Shown in pieces: positions 58,012 to 64,000 of a stretch of 64,000 nucleotides of DNA (position 1 is its first letter; each line of letters starts with the position of its first letter). Below the pieces are notes generated by a model that saw nothing but the letters and a program-made list of their open reading frames with translations, was not told where the DNA came from and made no database searches. The position numbers and the translations under genes were made by a program. Location of the stretch: contig NZ_CP174607.1 of the NCBI RefSeq assembly GCF_045999315.1, forward strand, positions 2,418,001 through 2,482,000, in the 5' to 3' direction. This DNA is from Peredibacter sp045999315. Lineage in GTDB: Bacteria; Bdellovibrionota; Bacteriovoracia; Bacteriovoracales; Bacteriovoracaceae.

Positions 58012-59052
58012 CTAGGCTTTCTTACCTGAATGGAGTTGCCCGCAAGCTGCTAGAATCTCGTCGCCCTTGGTTTTACGAATCAGAGTTGGGATTTTGTAAG
58101 TATCAAGAATGCTCTTAAAGTGATCCACCTCATGCATCTCTGGACGCTCGTATTCAGTACCAGGAAACGGATTAAACGGAATGAGGCTAATGTAAACGTT
58201 CTTACCTTGAAGCGCACGACCAGTGATGTGAGCGTCTTCATCGGAATCATTGAAGTTCTTAATCATGAGGTATTCGTAGGTCACAAAACGCGTGCGACCT
58301 TCCGGAATTTCTTCCGCGAACTTCATCACATCTTCAACCGGGTAGCGCTGATTAATGGGAATAAGTTTATCGCGTTTTTCTTTAATCACCGAATGTAGAG
58401 AAACCGCGATATTCACCTTCGGCATTTCTGCTTTCCAACGCTGAAGTCCTGGAAGGTATCCCGCAGTTGAAATGGTGATCTTATGAGGAGCAAGGGAGAG
58501 TCCATGTTGAGTCAGAAAAATCTCACAGGCCTTTTTAACCGCATCGAAGTTGTGAAGAGGTTCACCTTGACCCATGAACACAATATTTAAAATACGATCA
58601 TCATCCGGACGATTTTTTGTGAGCCATCTTTGGGCCTCTAGAAATTGCCCGATAATTTCTTCCGTTGAAAGATGGCGTTTGAGACCTTGGGTGCCGGTGT
58701 GACAGAAGCTGCACTTCATGGCACAGCCCACTTGCGAAGAAATACAGATGGTGTATTTCCCGTTAAAGGGAATAAGAACAGTTTCTACTTTCTGATCGTC
58801 TTTAAATTTAAAAAGAAATTTTACCGTTTTGTCCTGAGACTCATGAACCGTATCAAGCTGTGGAAGATCAAAAGAAAAATTCTGGTCCACAAAGGCGATG
58901 CTTTTTTTGGCCAGATCAATCACACAAGGTTCGGTCTTTCTTTTTTTATAATGCCAATTGAACATAAGCCCTGGCCCTGATGAGGGCAGGCCATTAAGAG
59001 CAAAGAGCTCCTGCAGTTCAGGCAAAGTGTATTGGTAAAAAGAAGACTTCAT
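58012..59052 (-). CDS. rlmN: 23S rRNA adenine-C2 methyltransferase RlmN-like
   Basis: A 346-residue radical SAM enzyme. The iron-sulfur cluster cysteines are in CAMKCSFCHTG (Cys110, Cys114, Cys117), with the methyl-carrier Cys at 337 (AACGQLH) and the conserved Cys103 in CISSQVG. SLHSVIKEKRDKLIPINQRYP and IPFNPFPGTEYERP are conserved. RlmN methylates A2503 in 23S rRNA and A37 in tRNA; Cfr, the paralogue, would be another possibility but this looks like housekeeping RlmN. Confidence 0.9.
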   Translation of the reverse strand: MKSSFYQYTLPELQELFALNGLPSSGPGLMFNWHYKKRKTEPCVIDLAKKSIAFVDQNFSFDLPQLDTVHESQDKTVKFLFKFKDDQKVETVLIPFNGKYTICISSQVGCAMKCSFCHTGTQGLKRHLSTEEIIGQFLEAQRWLTKNRPDDDRILNIVFMGQGEPLHNFDAVKKACEIFLTQHGLSLAPHKITISTAGYLPGLQRWKAEMPKVNIAVSLHSVIKEKRDKLIPINQRYPVEDVMKFAEEIPEGRTRFVTYEYLMIKNFNDSDEDAHITGRALQGKNVYISLIPFNPFPGTEYERPEMHEVDHFKSILDTYKIPTLIRKTKGDEILAACGQLHSGKKA

Positions 59053-59087
59053 TGCATCTTGTTACCATGGGTGAAGGCCCTTCGTCA

Positions 59088-59567
59088 TTAGAGGACCGGT
59101 GTAATTTTCCCGCAGTCCGAAGAAATGAAGGTCCCCGTGTACTTAATATCAGTAGGTTCGCCCTTAGGGGTCACCATGTGAAGCCTTCCCTTGTAGTTTT
59201 TGGCATTTTTGACCGTCCAATTAGAGTTCCCGGAAGTTCCGTCTTCACATTTAAAACGGGTGACGACACGGGTAGGAGTGTCTTTTACCACGTCCGTTTT
59301 GCAATTGGATTGTTGGTTTCCCGCAAGAATTTCCGGACTATTGATGAGCTTCTGGGAGTAGCACACCTGAAGTTTTCCATCATCACCAATGGAGGCGTGT
59401 TTCCCCATCCGATCTCTCAACTGGGACAAATTCTTCTTCATTTCTTCAGTGATATCTATGGTCTTATTATCGTCATGGATTTTCATGTCCACTGACCAAA
59501 GACCTGGTTTCATGTCCAAGGCCGCAAAGGCCCCCGAACTCACAAAAAATAAAAGAAGAAACTTCAT
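59088..59567 (-). CDS. DUF3617-domain exported protein
   Basis: A 159-residue protein with signal peptide MKFLLLFFVSSGAFA. LDMKPGLWSVDMKIHDDNKTIDI, VCYSQKLINSPEILA and SNCKTDVVKDTPTRVVTRFKCED match DUF3617, a small secreted protein of unknown function, with three or more cysteines. It overlaps the upstream small lipoprotein gene by four bases and is probably periplasmic. Confidence 0.85.
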   Translation of the reverse strand: MKFLLLFFVSSGAFAALDMKPGLWSVDMKIHDDNKTIDITEEMKKNLSQLRDRMGKHASIGDDGKLQVCYSQKLINSPEILAGNQQSNCKTDVVKDTPTRVVTRFKCEDGTSGNSNWTVKNAKNYKGRLHMVTPKGEPTDIKYTGTFISSDCGKITPVL

Positions 59568-59758
59568 GGTTCGTCCTTCTTTATTTCATGATCGATGGGC
59601 TGAAACTTGTCGGGAATTTTACCCTGTTCCTCGGATGCGGGTTTTCGGAACATGTCTTCCGCCCGCTGTTCGGTGGTCATAATTTCTCTGTCACCACTTC
59701 CATGACGGTCGCAAGCGACCACCATGAAAATGAAGAGAATAAAAATAATGTACTTCAT
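59564..59758 (-). CDS. Small lipoprotein
   Basis: A 64-residue lipoprotein. A longer frame begins at 59824, but MKYIIFILFIFMVVACDRHG at 59758 is the natural signal with lipobox VVAC. The mature part is charged (EDMFRKPASEEQGKIPDKF). Its stop overlaps the DUF3617 start as ATGA, so they are coupled. The start lies one base after the PEBP stop. Not recognised. Confidence 0.7.
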   Translation of the reverse strand: MKYIIFILFIFMVVACDRHGSGDREIMTTEQRAEDMFRKPASEEQGKIPDKFQPIDHEIKKDEP

Positions 59759-59759
59759 A

Positions 59760-60242
59760 TTATCGTCCATATTGAACCGTGAAGCTCGCCCGTGCCAAAC
59801 TATTGGCCTCAATTTTCTTCTCAATTGAGACGCCGTTGGTGTTGGGTTTCACATCCAGTTCTTTTCTTAAAGCGTGAACGGTAAAAATATAACGATGAGG
59901 TTTGTCACCTCGAGGAGGGCAGGGCCCACCATAACCGGTCTTATTAAAGTCAGTCATGACTTCAATCGCCTCCTTGGGGAGAGTGCGATTATTGGATGCT
60001 CCTTCTTCGAGGGACGTCACTGTCACCGGAATATTTACCACTGCCCAATGCCACCAACCGTGATCAGTGGGAGCATCTGGATCAAACACTGTGACAGCAA
60101 AACTTTTTGTTTCATCCGGGGCCCCTGACCATTCAAGAGCTGGAGAAACATTATCACCGTGACAACCTAAACCATCAAAGATGAAGTGATTGGGAACTGA
60201 TTGGCCAGGAGTCAGAGAACTTGAGGTGAGTGTAAAGTCCAT
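59760..60242 (-). CDS. YbhB/YbcL PEBP-like protein
   Basis: A 160-residue phosphatidylethanolamine-binding-protein-like protein (Raf kinase inhibitor-like). AGGAGG sets the ATG at 60242. GCHGDNVSPALEWSGAPDETKSFAVTVFDPDAPT, GWWHWAVVNIP and GGPCPPRGDKPHRYIFTVHAL are the ligand-pocket signatures. No signal peptide. The bacterial function is unclear. It lies between two small genes in the same direction and probably shares their transcript. Confidence 0.93.
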   Translation of the reverse strand: MDFTLTSSSLTPGQSVPNHFIFDGLGCHGDNVSPALEWSGAPDETKSFAVTVFDPDAPTDHGWWHWAVVNIPVTVTSLEEGASNNRTLPKEAIEVMTDFNKTGYGGPCPPRGDKPHRYIFTVHALRKELDVKPNTNGVSIEKKIEANSLARASFTVQYGR

Positions 60243-60250
60243 AAGGCCTC

Positions 60251-60439
60251 CTATTGGAGAGTGCTCCATAGTTTTGAGTTGCGGATTTCCTTATAACGAC
60301 CTTCGTATTCACGCCACAGGAGTTTAATTCGGCTCTTCTTACCCGCGTCCAGAGTATAGGCCTCATCCAGATCTTTACGAAGTTCAGGAATAAGTTTCGA
60401 AACTTTTTCGAGTTCGCTTTTTATTTCTGTGATTTTCAT
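60251..60439 (-). CDS. Small helical protein of unknown function
   Basis: A 62-residue protein behind AAGGAG, MKITEIKSELEKVSKLIPEL to SKLWSTLQ, with heptad-like hydrophobics and high charge, probably a coiled coil. It ends eight bases before the PEBP start, so it is likely in the same operon. Not recognised. Confidence 0.7.
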   Translation of the reverse strand: MKITEIKSELEKVSKLIPELRKDLDEAYTLDAGKKSRIKLLWREYEGRYKEIRNSKLWSTLQ

Positions 60440-60500
60440 GAAGAACTCCTTGTTACAGGAGTTATAGTTGTGCGCTTAGAGTGATGTCATTTGTGACGAG

Positions 60501-61370
60501 TTAAAACTGCCACACCACGGCCCGGCTTTTTTTCTGACCTTGGGACATTTCAATTGTTTGAATGTTTCGGGCCTTAACTTTTTCTAAAGTCCGATAAATC
60601 TGATTCAGATTTTCGCTCTTAGACACCAGAGTAGAAAACCATTCAACTTGAGATTTAAACTCCACACTTTCAAGAATCATTTGTTTAATGAAAGCGATCT
60701 CTCCACCCTTGGTCCAAAGCTCAGCACTTTGTCCGCCAAAATTTAAAACAGGTGCTTTGTGTTTCCCGAGATTTTTCCATTTGCGTGTGGTGCCTGCTTC
60801 CGCTTCTTCTTTGGAAGAATGAAAGGGAGGATTACAAATGGTGAGATGGAAAAAATCTTTTTCTCCGATGATGCCTTTAAAAATCCCAGAAGACTTTTGA
60901 AGTCTGAGCTGCACCTTCAAAGAAGGGTTCTTATCTAAAATTTTCTGGGCGGCCTTCAATGCCTCAGGATTAATATCTGATCCCACAAACTCCCAACCGT
61001 ATTCCGAATTTCCAATAATGGGATAAACACAGTTGGCACCTACACCAATGTCCAGGACCTTTTTTGGACCGGTTCCAATCACGTCCGCCATAAAATGAAT
61101 ATAGTCCGCGCGACCTGGAATGGGTGGAGTGAGAAAATTTTTTGGGATGTCCCAGTCAACGTTATAGAAGTGTTTTAAGATCGCCTGATTGAGCGTTTTA
61201 ACCGCATCCGGGTTGGCAAAATCCACCGACTCGTCTCCGAACTTATTAATGATAATAAAAGGCGCAAGAGCTGGATGACTCTTCTTTAAGGCCTCTAAAT
61301 CATAGCGGGACTGATGACGGTTACGTGGATGCATAAATCTAGAGTAGGCGCTTCGCTTCTTATTGGCCAT
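60501..61370 (-). CDS. rlmF: 23S rRNA (adenine-N6) methyltransferase RlmF
   Basis: A 289-residue enzyme that closely follows E. coli RlmF: FMHPRNRHQSRYDLEAL, SVDFANPDAVKTLNQAILKHFY, IPPFIPGRADYIHF-like PPIPGRADYIHF, VLDIGVGANCVYPIIGNSEYGWEF and the NPPF catalytic motif, then LNFGGQSAELWTKGGEIAFIKQM. It methylates A1618 of 23S rRNA. The frame upstream to 61811 is a shadow of the divergent gene. The ATG at 61370 is nine bases from the divergent MazG-like start, and no ribosome site is visible. Confidence 0.93.
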   Translation of the reverse strand: MANKKRSAYSRFMHPRNRHQSRYDLEALKKSHPALAPFIIINKFGDESVDFANPDAVKTLNQAILKHFYNVDWDIPKNFLTPPIPGRADYIHFMADVIGTGPKKVLDIGVGANCVYPIIGNSEYGWEFVGSDINPEALKAAQKILDKNPSLKVQLRLQKSSGIFKGIIGEKDFFHLTICNPPFHSSKEEAEAGTTRKWKNLGKHKAPVLNFGGQSAELWTKGGEIAFIKQMILESVEFKSQVEWFSTLVSKSENLNQIYRTLEKVKARNIQTIEMSQGQKKSRAVVWQF

Positions 61371-61379
61371 AATCAAGGT

Positions 61380-61739
61380 ATGAAAACCATCGATCTGCCT
61401 AAAATCCAACAAATCGTGAAACAATTTGCCGAGGAACGTGACTGGGACAAATTCCATTCCGTGAAGAATCTCTCTATGGCCCTGACGGTTGAGAGTTCTG
61501 AACTCATGGAGATTTTTCAGTGGCTCACGGAAGAAGAATCCAATCGCGCGCATCTTGATCCGAAACTTAAAACCAAGATCGAAGATGAAGTGGCGGATGT
61601 GTTTATTTATCTGCTTCGGATTGTGGGTAAGACCGACATGGATTTGGAAAAAGCGGTCTTGAATAAAATGCAGAAGAACATTGAGAAATACCCCGTGGAT
61701 AAAGCACGGGGTAATTCTAAAAAGTATACTGATCTTTAA
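61380..61739 (+). CDS. MazG-like nucleotide pyrophosphohydrolase
   Basis: A 119-residue all-helical protein of the MazG/RS21-C6 group. Start MKTIDLPKIQQIVKQFAEERDW at 61380 follows AAGG; upstream frame is a shadow. DKFHSVKNLSMALTVESSELMEIFQWL holds the EExxE-like metal site (ESSELME), and DEVADVFIYLLRI the second acidic part. Such proteins hydrolyse dCTP or other NTPs to monophosphate, as house-cleaning enzymes. It is divergent from rlmF by nine bases. Confidence 0.9.
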   Translation: MKTIDLPKIQQIVKQFAEERDWDKFHSVKNLSMALTVESSELMEIFQWLTEEESNRAHLDPKLKTKIEDEVADVFIYLLRIVGKTDMDLEKAVLNKMQKNIEKYPVDKARGNSKKYTDL

Positions 61740-62731
61740 TGGTTCATGTCGGTGCGACCAAAACGAACGGGACGACGGCGTCCACCGATGTCTTCCCAAC
61801 GTCTTCTCCACCAGTCAGAAACTCGATCTAAAACGTTGTCATCATCATCCTCATCATCTTCCTCTTCCGGTTCAGGAGTTGGAGTAGGGGTTGGATTTGG
61901 ACGTGGTTCAGGTGTTGGCCCCACTTCCGGCTCAGGTTCCGGTTCTGGAGTTGGTGTTGGTACAGGTGTTGGAGTCGGTTCGCTCGCATTGCCATCTCCT
62001 GAACGTACTGGACCAGAGTTACCGCTATCAATGCCTCCCGGAATCTGTGTGACTTGAGAAAACACGCCACAAGCAATTGGGAAAGACTGTTCTGCAGAAT
62101 GCGGTGAGCGCGCGGCCACGGTTCCTGGAATCGTCACATCTTTATTGGCGCCGAGGACCACGATAACAAGATTATTCAGGTTCAGCGGTCCCACTAGTTT
62201 TGAAACATGGTCGTTGGTATTTCTATCTTCGGAGATGAGATCTCGATAGAAAGCATCGTAGTTTGTGAAACGTTCGTAGAAATAATTTCCCGCCTCATCT
62301 CCGATTGGATAACGACCTTTTCCTGCGTCCTGGGAACTCAACTCTGCATCTAATGGAATAAGCACATTGCCCCAAACTTTCTGACCTTCTTCAATATCAA
62401 TGATGCCGTCACCGTTTTTATCATCGGCCTTGGTTGGACAACGACTACCTACGTGCACGTTCTGCTGGTGCCAAACTCCGGCACCTCCGGGGCTGGCCTT
62501 TACGAACACTTGAAATTTTTCTCCCTCCCGAATAATGACTGCGGTTCCGGGAACAGTGCCATTGATCTCTGGATTCAGAGTCGTGAGATTGGCCATAAAA
62601 AAGCCACTCGTCGCTGCGATAGACCTAATGCCGACGGAATCCAGCGGAATGCCCGCATCGGAATTGCTTTTTCCACAGGAAGATACAAGAGCGAGGAAAG
62701 CTAGAGGCAGTAAAGGTAGGTATACTTTCAT
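61736..62731 (-). CDS. Lipoprotein with a long proline/glutamate-rich tail
   Basis: A 331-residue lipoprotein; GGAGGG sets the ATG at 62731, and LVSSCGKSN is the lipobox. Residues 30-225 are a globular, mostly strand-rich domain with three cysteines and FITNYDAFYRDLISEDRNTND-like sequence, then a TPTPEPEPEPE repeat, an acidic stretch (EEEDDEDDDD) and a basic end (WWRRRWEDIGGRRRPVRFG). The tail might span the periplasm or cell wall. The family is not recognised. The gene end overlaps the convergent MazG-like gene by four bases. Confidence 0.75.
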   Translation of the reverse strand: MKVYLPLLPLAFLALVSSCGKSNSDAGIPLDSVGIRSIAATSGFFMANLTTLNPEINGTVPGTAVIIREGEKFQVFVKASPGGAGVWHQQNVHVGSRCPTKADDKNGDGIIDIEEGQKVWGNVLIPLDAELSSQDAGKGRYPIGDEAGNYFYERFTNYDAFYRDLISEDRNTNDHVSKLVGPLNLNNLVIVVLGANKDVTIPGTVAARSPHSAEQSFPIACGVFSQVTQIPGGIDSGNSGPVRSGDGNASEPTPTPVPTPTPEPEPEPEVGPTPEPRPNPTPTPTPEPEEEDDEDDDDNVLDRVSDWWRRRWEDIGGRRRPVRFGRTDMNH

Positions 62732-62821
62732 GGTCCCTCCGTTAGCGGAGGTAATCATTCACAAAACTGGTTTTGTTGTCTACTTAGGGGCCATGCAAAT
62801 TAAGCTTATCTTTAAGAAGCA

Positions 62822-63388
62822 TTACATTAGTGGAGCTGTGGCATATGAGCCAAAGTTGATGGTGCTCTTCATTGTTTCAACCAGATCCACAATCAGCACA
62901 CCATTAAGATGATCATACTCATGTTGCGCAATAATCGCGGCCATTCCTGAAAGTTCTTTGGACACATATTGTCCCTTGCGATCAAGATAGCTCAAATGAA
63001 TGCGCTTGTAGCGCTTCACAATGGCGGTTTTGCCAGGAATCGAAAGACACCCTTCCTGAGATTGAGTCTGTCCATATTGTTCGAGATACTCAATTTTCGG
63101 ATTAATCACAACCGTAAGAGGTACTCGTGGTTTCATGCCCATCACAAACATTCTAATGGAGCGGTTGATTTGTGGGGCCGCTAAACCAATCCCACCGGCA
63201 GATTTCATGGTCTGGGTCATATCATCGGCCAGAGTCTGAATCTCTGGAGACTCAATTTCCGCCATCGAGAGTTCCTGGGCCTGGGCGCGAAGGACCGGAT
63301 CACCGATCTTTATAATATCCAGGACCTTGGCCTCGGCAGAGAGGGATAAGAGGAAAACGAGCTTAAAAATTAAGAGTTTAGCTTTCAT
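62822..63388 (-). CDS. def: Peptide deformylase with an N-terminal signal-like segment
   Basis: A 188-residue deformylase. The metal and substrate motifs are intact: GIGLAAPQ (residues 66-73), EGCLS (112-116, Cys114) and HEYDH (156-160). Normal deformylases start near VLDIIKIGDPVLR; here a preceding MKAKLLIFKLVFLLSLSAEA looks like a signal peptide with cleavage after AEA. If so, the enzyme would act outside the cytoplasm. A start at 63400 (MDED) is also possible and keeps the segment. No fmt gene is adjacent. Confidence 0.9.
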   Translation of the reverse strand: MKAKLLIFKLVFLLSLSAEAKVLDIIKIGDPVLRAQAQELSMAEIESPEIQTLADDMTQTMKSAGGIGLAAPQINRSIRMFVMGMKPRVPLTVVINPKIEYLEQYGQTQSQEGCLSIPGKTAIVKRYKRIHLSYLDRKGQYVSKELSGMAAIIAQHEYDHLNGVLIVDLVETMKSTINFGSYATAPLM

Positions 63389-63515
63389 ATCCTCATCCAA
63401 TCATAGGTCTGAAAAGACTGTCTATCTTTTTGACATCACTGTTCTTTTTACCAATGCACAGGCGCGGTTTCTTAATCCCCCCTAGAATATTAAAAAATTT
63501 AAAGGGAGAGATCAC

Positions 63516-64000
63516 ATGCACAAGCTATTAGCGTTACTGACGGCATTCTACATCGCCGGCGCCCAGGCGAAGCCTTCATGTTTAATCGATAACACTTGTA
63601 TGGAGTACAACGGCCAGCTCATTGACCTTCGTACGGGTACAGACAAGCTTATGGATAAAGCTAAAAACTGTGATCCTCTCATTGAAAACTGTTCAATGAA
63701 GAATATTGAATTCGCTCGCACTCCTGAGTTTTCTCGAAAAGAATTTCAACGTTTAGTAGGTGAAGGTGGTACTCAGTACTTCATCCCACTAGATGTTACA
63801 AAATCTGATCTTATGATCCTTGCCGGTGCTCTTTCACTTGGTACAGTGGTTTTTGCCAATGACCGCGAGATCATGGATTTCGTTCAAGACAACAAAGGTG
63901 AATTCAGTCAACAAGTTGCTACTGTTGGTAACCTTCTTGGCCGTGAGGCGATTCTTCCGGTTGCTGCTGGTGCTTACTTCATGGGTGCTATCCTTGATAA
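63516..64000 (+). CDS. PAP2-family phosphatase-like secreted protein (partial)
   Basis: The reading frame runs from the ATG at 63516, behind AAAGGGAGA, to the window end without a stop. MHKLLALLTAFYIAGAQA is a signal peptide; four cysteines follow (PSCLIDNTC, KNCDPLIENC). The part LAGALSLGTVVFANDREIMDFVQDNK and ATVGNLLGREAILPVAAGAYFMG resembles the start of PAP2-type membrane phosphatases, before their KxxxxxxRP motif. The catalytic part is beyond the window, so the assignment is tentative. TAGAAT at 63483-63488 may be the -10. Confidence 0.65.
   Translation, partial: MHKLLALLTAFYIAGAQAKPSCLIDNTCMEYNGQLIDLRTGTDKLMDKAKNCDPLIENCSMKNIEFARTPEFSRKEFQRLVGEGGTQYFIPLDVTKSDLMILAGALSLGTVVFANDREIMDFVQDNKGEFSQQVATVGNLLGREAILPVAAGAYFMGAILD

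Noticed and set aside
61314..61379. Longer start of the MazG-like gene at 61314
   Set aside because: MTVTWMHKSRV is not like the family and AAGG fits the ATG at 61380.
61870..61985. Tandem GGTT-rich DNA that might be a CRISPR or satellite
   Set aside because: It is the coding sequence of the Pro/Glu tail of the lipoprotein; units are irregular and have no spacers.
62829..62912. Possible small plus-strand gene over the deformylase end
   Set aside because: The frame 62535-62912 crosses two genes with no ribosome site; a shadow of the minus-strand genes.
1..64000. tRNA, rRNA, IS elements, phage genes, CRISPR arrays or integrase/attachment sites
   Set aside because: None seen on either strand; no transposase, integrase or recombinase frame and no clover-leaf or repeat-spacer pattern was recognised by eye.

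Overview
The window is ordinary-density chromosomal DNA of moderate GC (mid-40s percent by eye) with about 80 genes and very short intergenic gaps. There are no rRNA or tRNA genes, no insertion sequences, no CRISPR array and no gene-free stretch longer than 300 bases. The best guess for the host is a Bdellovibrionota member of the Bacteriovoracaceae/Peredibacter type. The reasons are an HNH-nuclease protein of the kind repeated in those genomes (49562-50413), many secreted proteins and lipoproteins of unknown function, secreted hydrolases and proteases, and an outer-membrane style typical of Gram-negative predators. This placement is inference; no marker gene fixes it.

Layout. 1-4503: end of a thioesterase-like gene, an epoxide hydrolase, an F420-oxidoreductase-like gene, and a LysR regulator divergent from an SDR-DoxX pair. 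4570-10961: tldD-tldE, trxA, an ArsR regulator divergent from lon, and an Rrf2 regulator. 11044-14663: two alpha/beta hydrolases, an alginate-export-type porin and a small secreted protein. 14700-17074: a stress-like operon (two DsbA-like proteins, DUF2267, BON) divergent from an OsmC gene. 17127-19856: an OmpR-type two-component system, a 28-residue membrane peptide and a PepSY protein. 19890-26254: a lipoprotein subtilase, ftsH, a small lipoprotein and a beta-lactamase-fold lipoprotein. 26394-35606: DUF1993, a DUF938 methyltransferase, a quinone-oxidoreductase-like MDR protein, YceI, a second LysR paralogue, a methyltransferase, a degenerate receiver and a MocR/EamA pair. 35732-41000: secreted unknowns including an ADP-ribosyltransferase-like protein, a lipoprotein phospholipase D and a BON protein. 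40904-48921: an orphan histidine kinase, CorA, a secreted zincin, CHAD, DUF475, GST, a FrnE-type DsbA, a YecM-DUF4269 fusion and a GNAT. 48905-51407: a frameshifted zinc-ribbon gene, the HNH gene and a secreted EEP nuclease. 51540-54755: uppP, dsbB, a DsbA-like protein, a secreted unknown and a membrane J-protein. 54752-64000: FAD monooxygenase, MCP, rlmN, DUF3617, PEBP, rlmF, a MazG-like protein, a proline-rich lipoprotein, a peptide deformylase with an apparent signal peptide, and the start of a PAP2 phosphatase.

Themes. Protein quality control and redox folding are strongly represented (Lon, FtsH, TldD/E, S8 protease, thioredoxin, five DsbA/DsbB-type proteins, OsmC). Regulators mostly sit divergent from likely targets, and three have candidate operators visible in the DNA. 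Many genes without a clear Shine-Dalgarno have a -10-like hexamer five to seven bases before the start codon, suggesting frequent leaderless transcription. The most unusual single items are the exported-looking deformylase (62822-63388), the secreted ART-like protein (35732-36814), the YecM-DUF4269 fusion, the unlisted small genes at 19323 and 33084, and the TTCGATAATTATCGAA palindrome in front of lon. I did not find a clear new multi-gene defence or toxin system.
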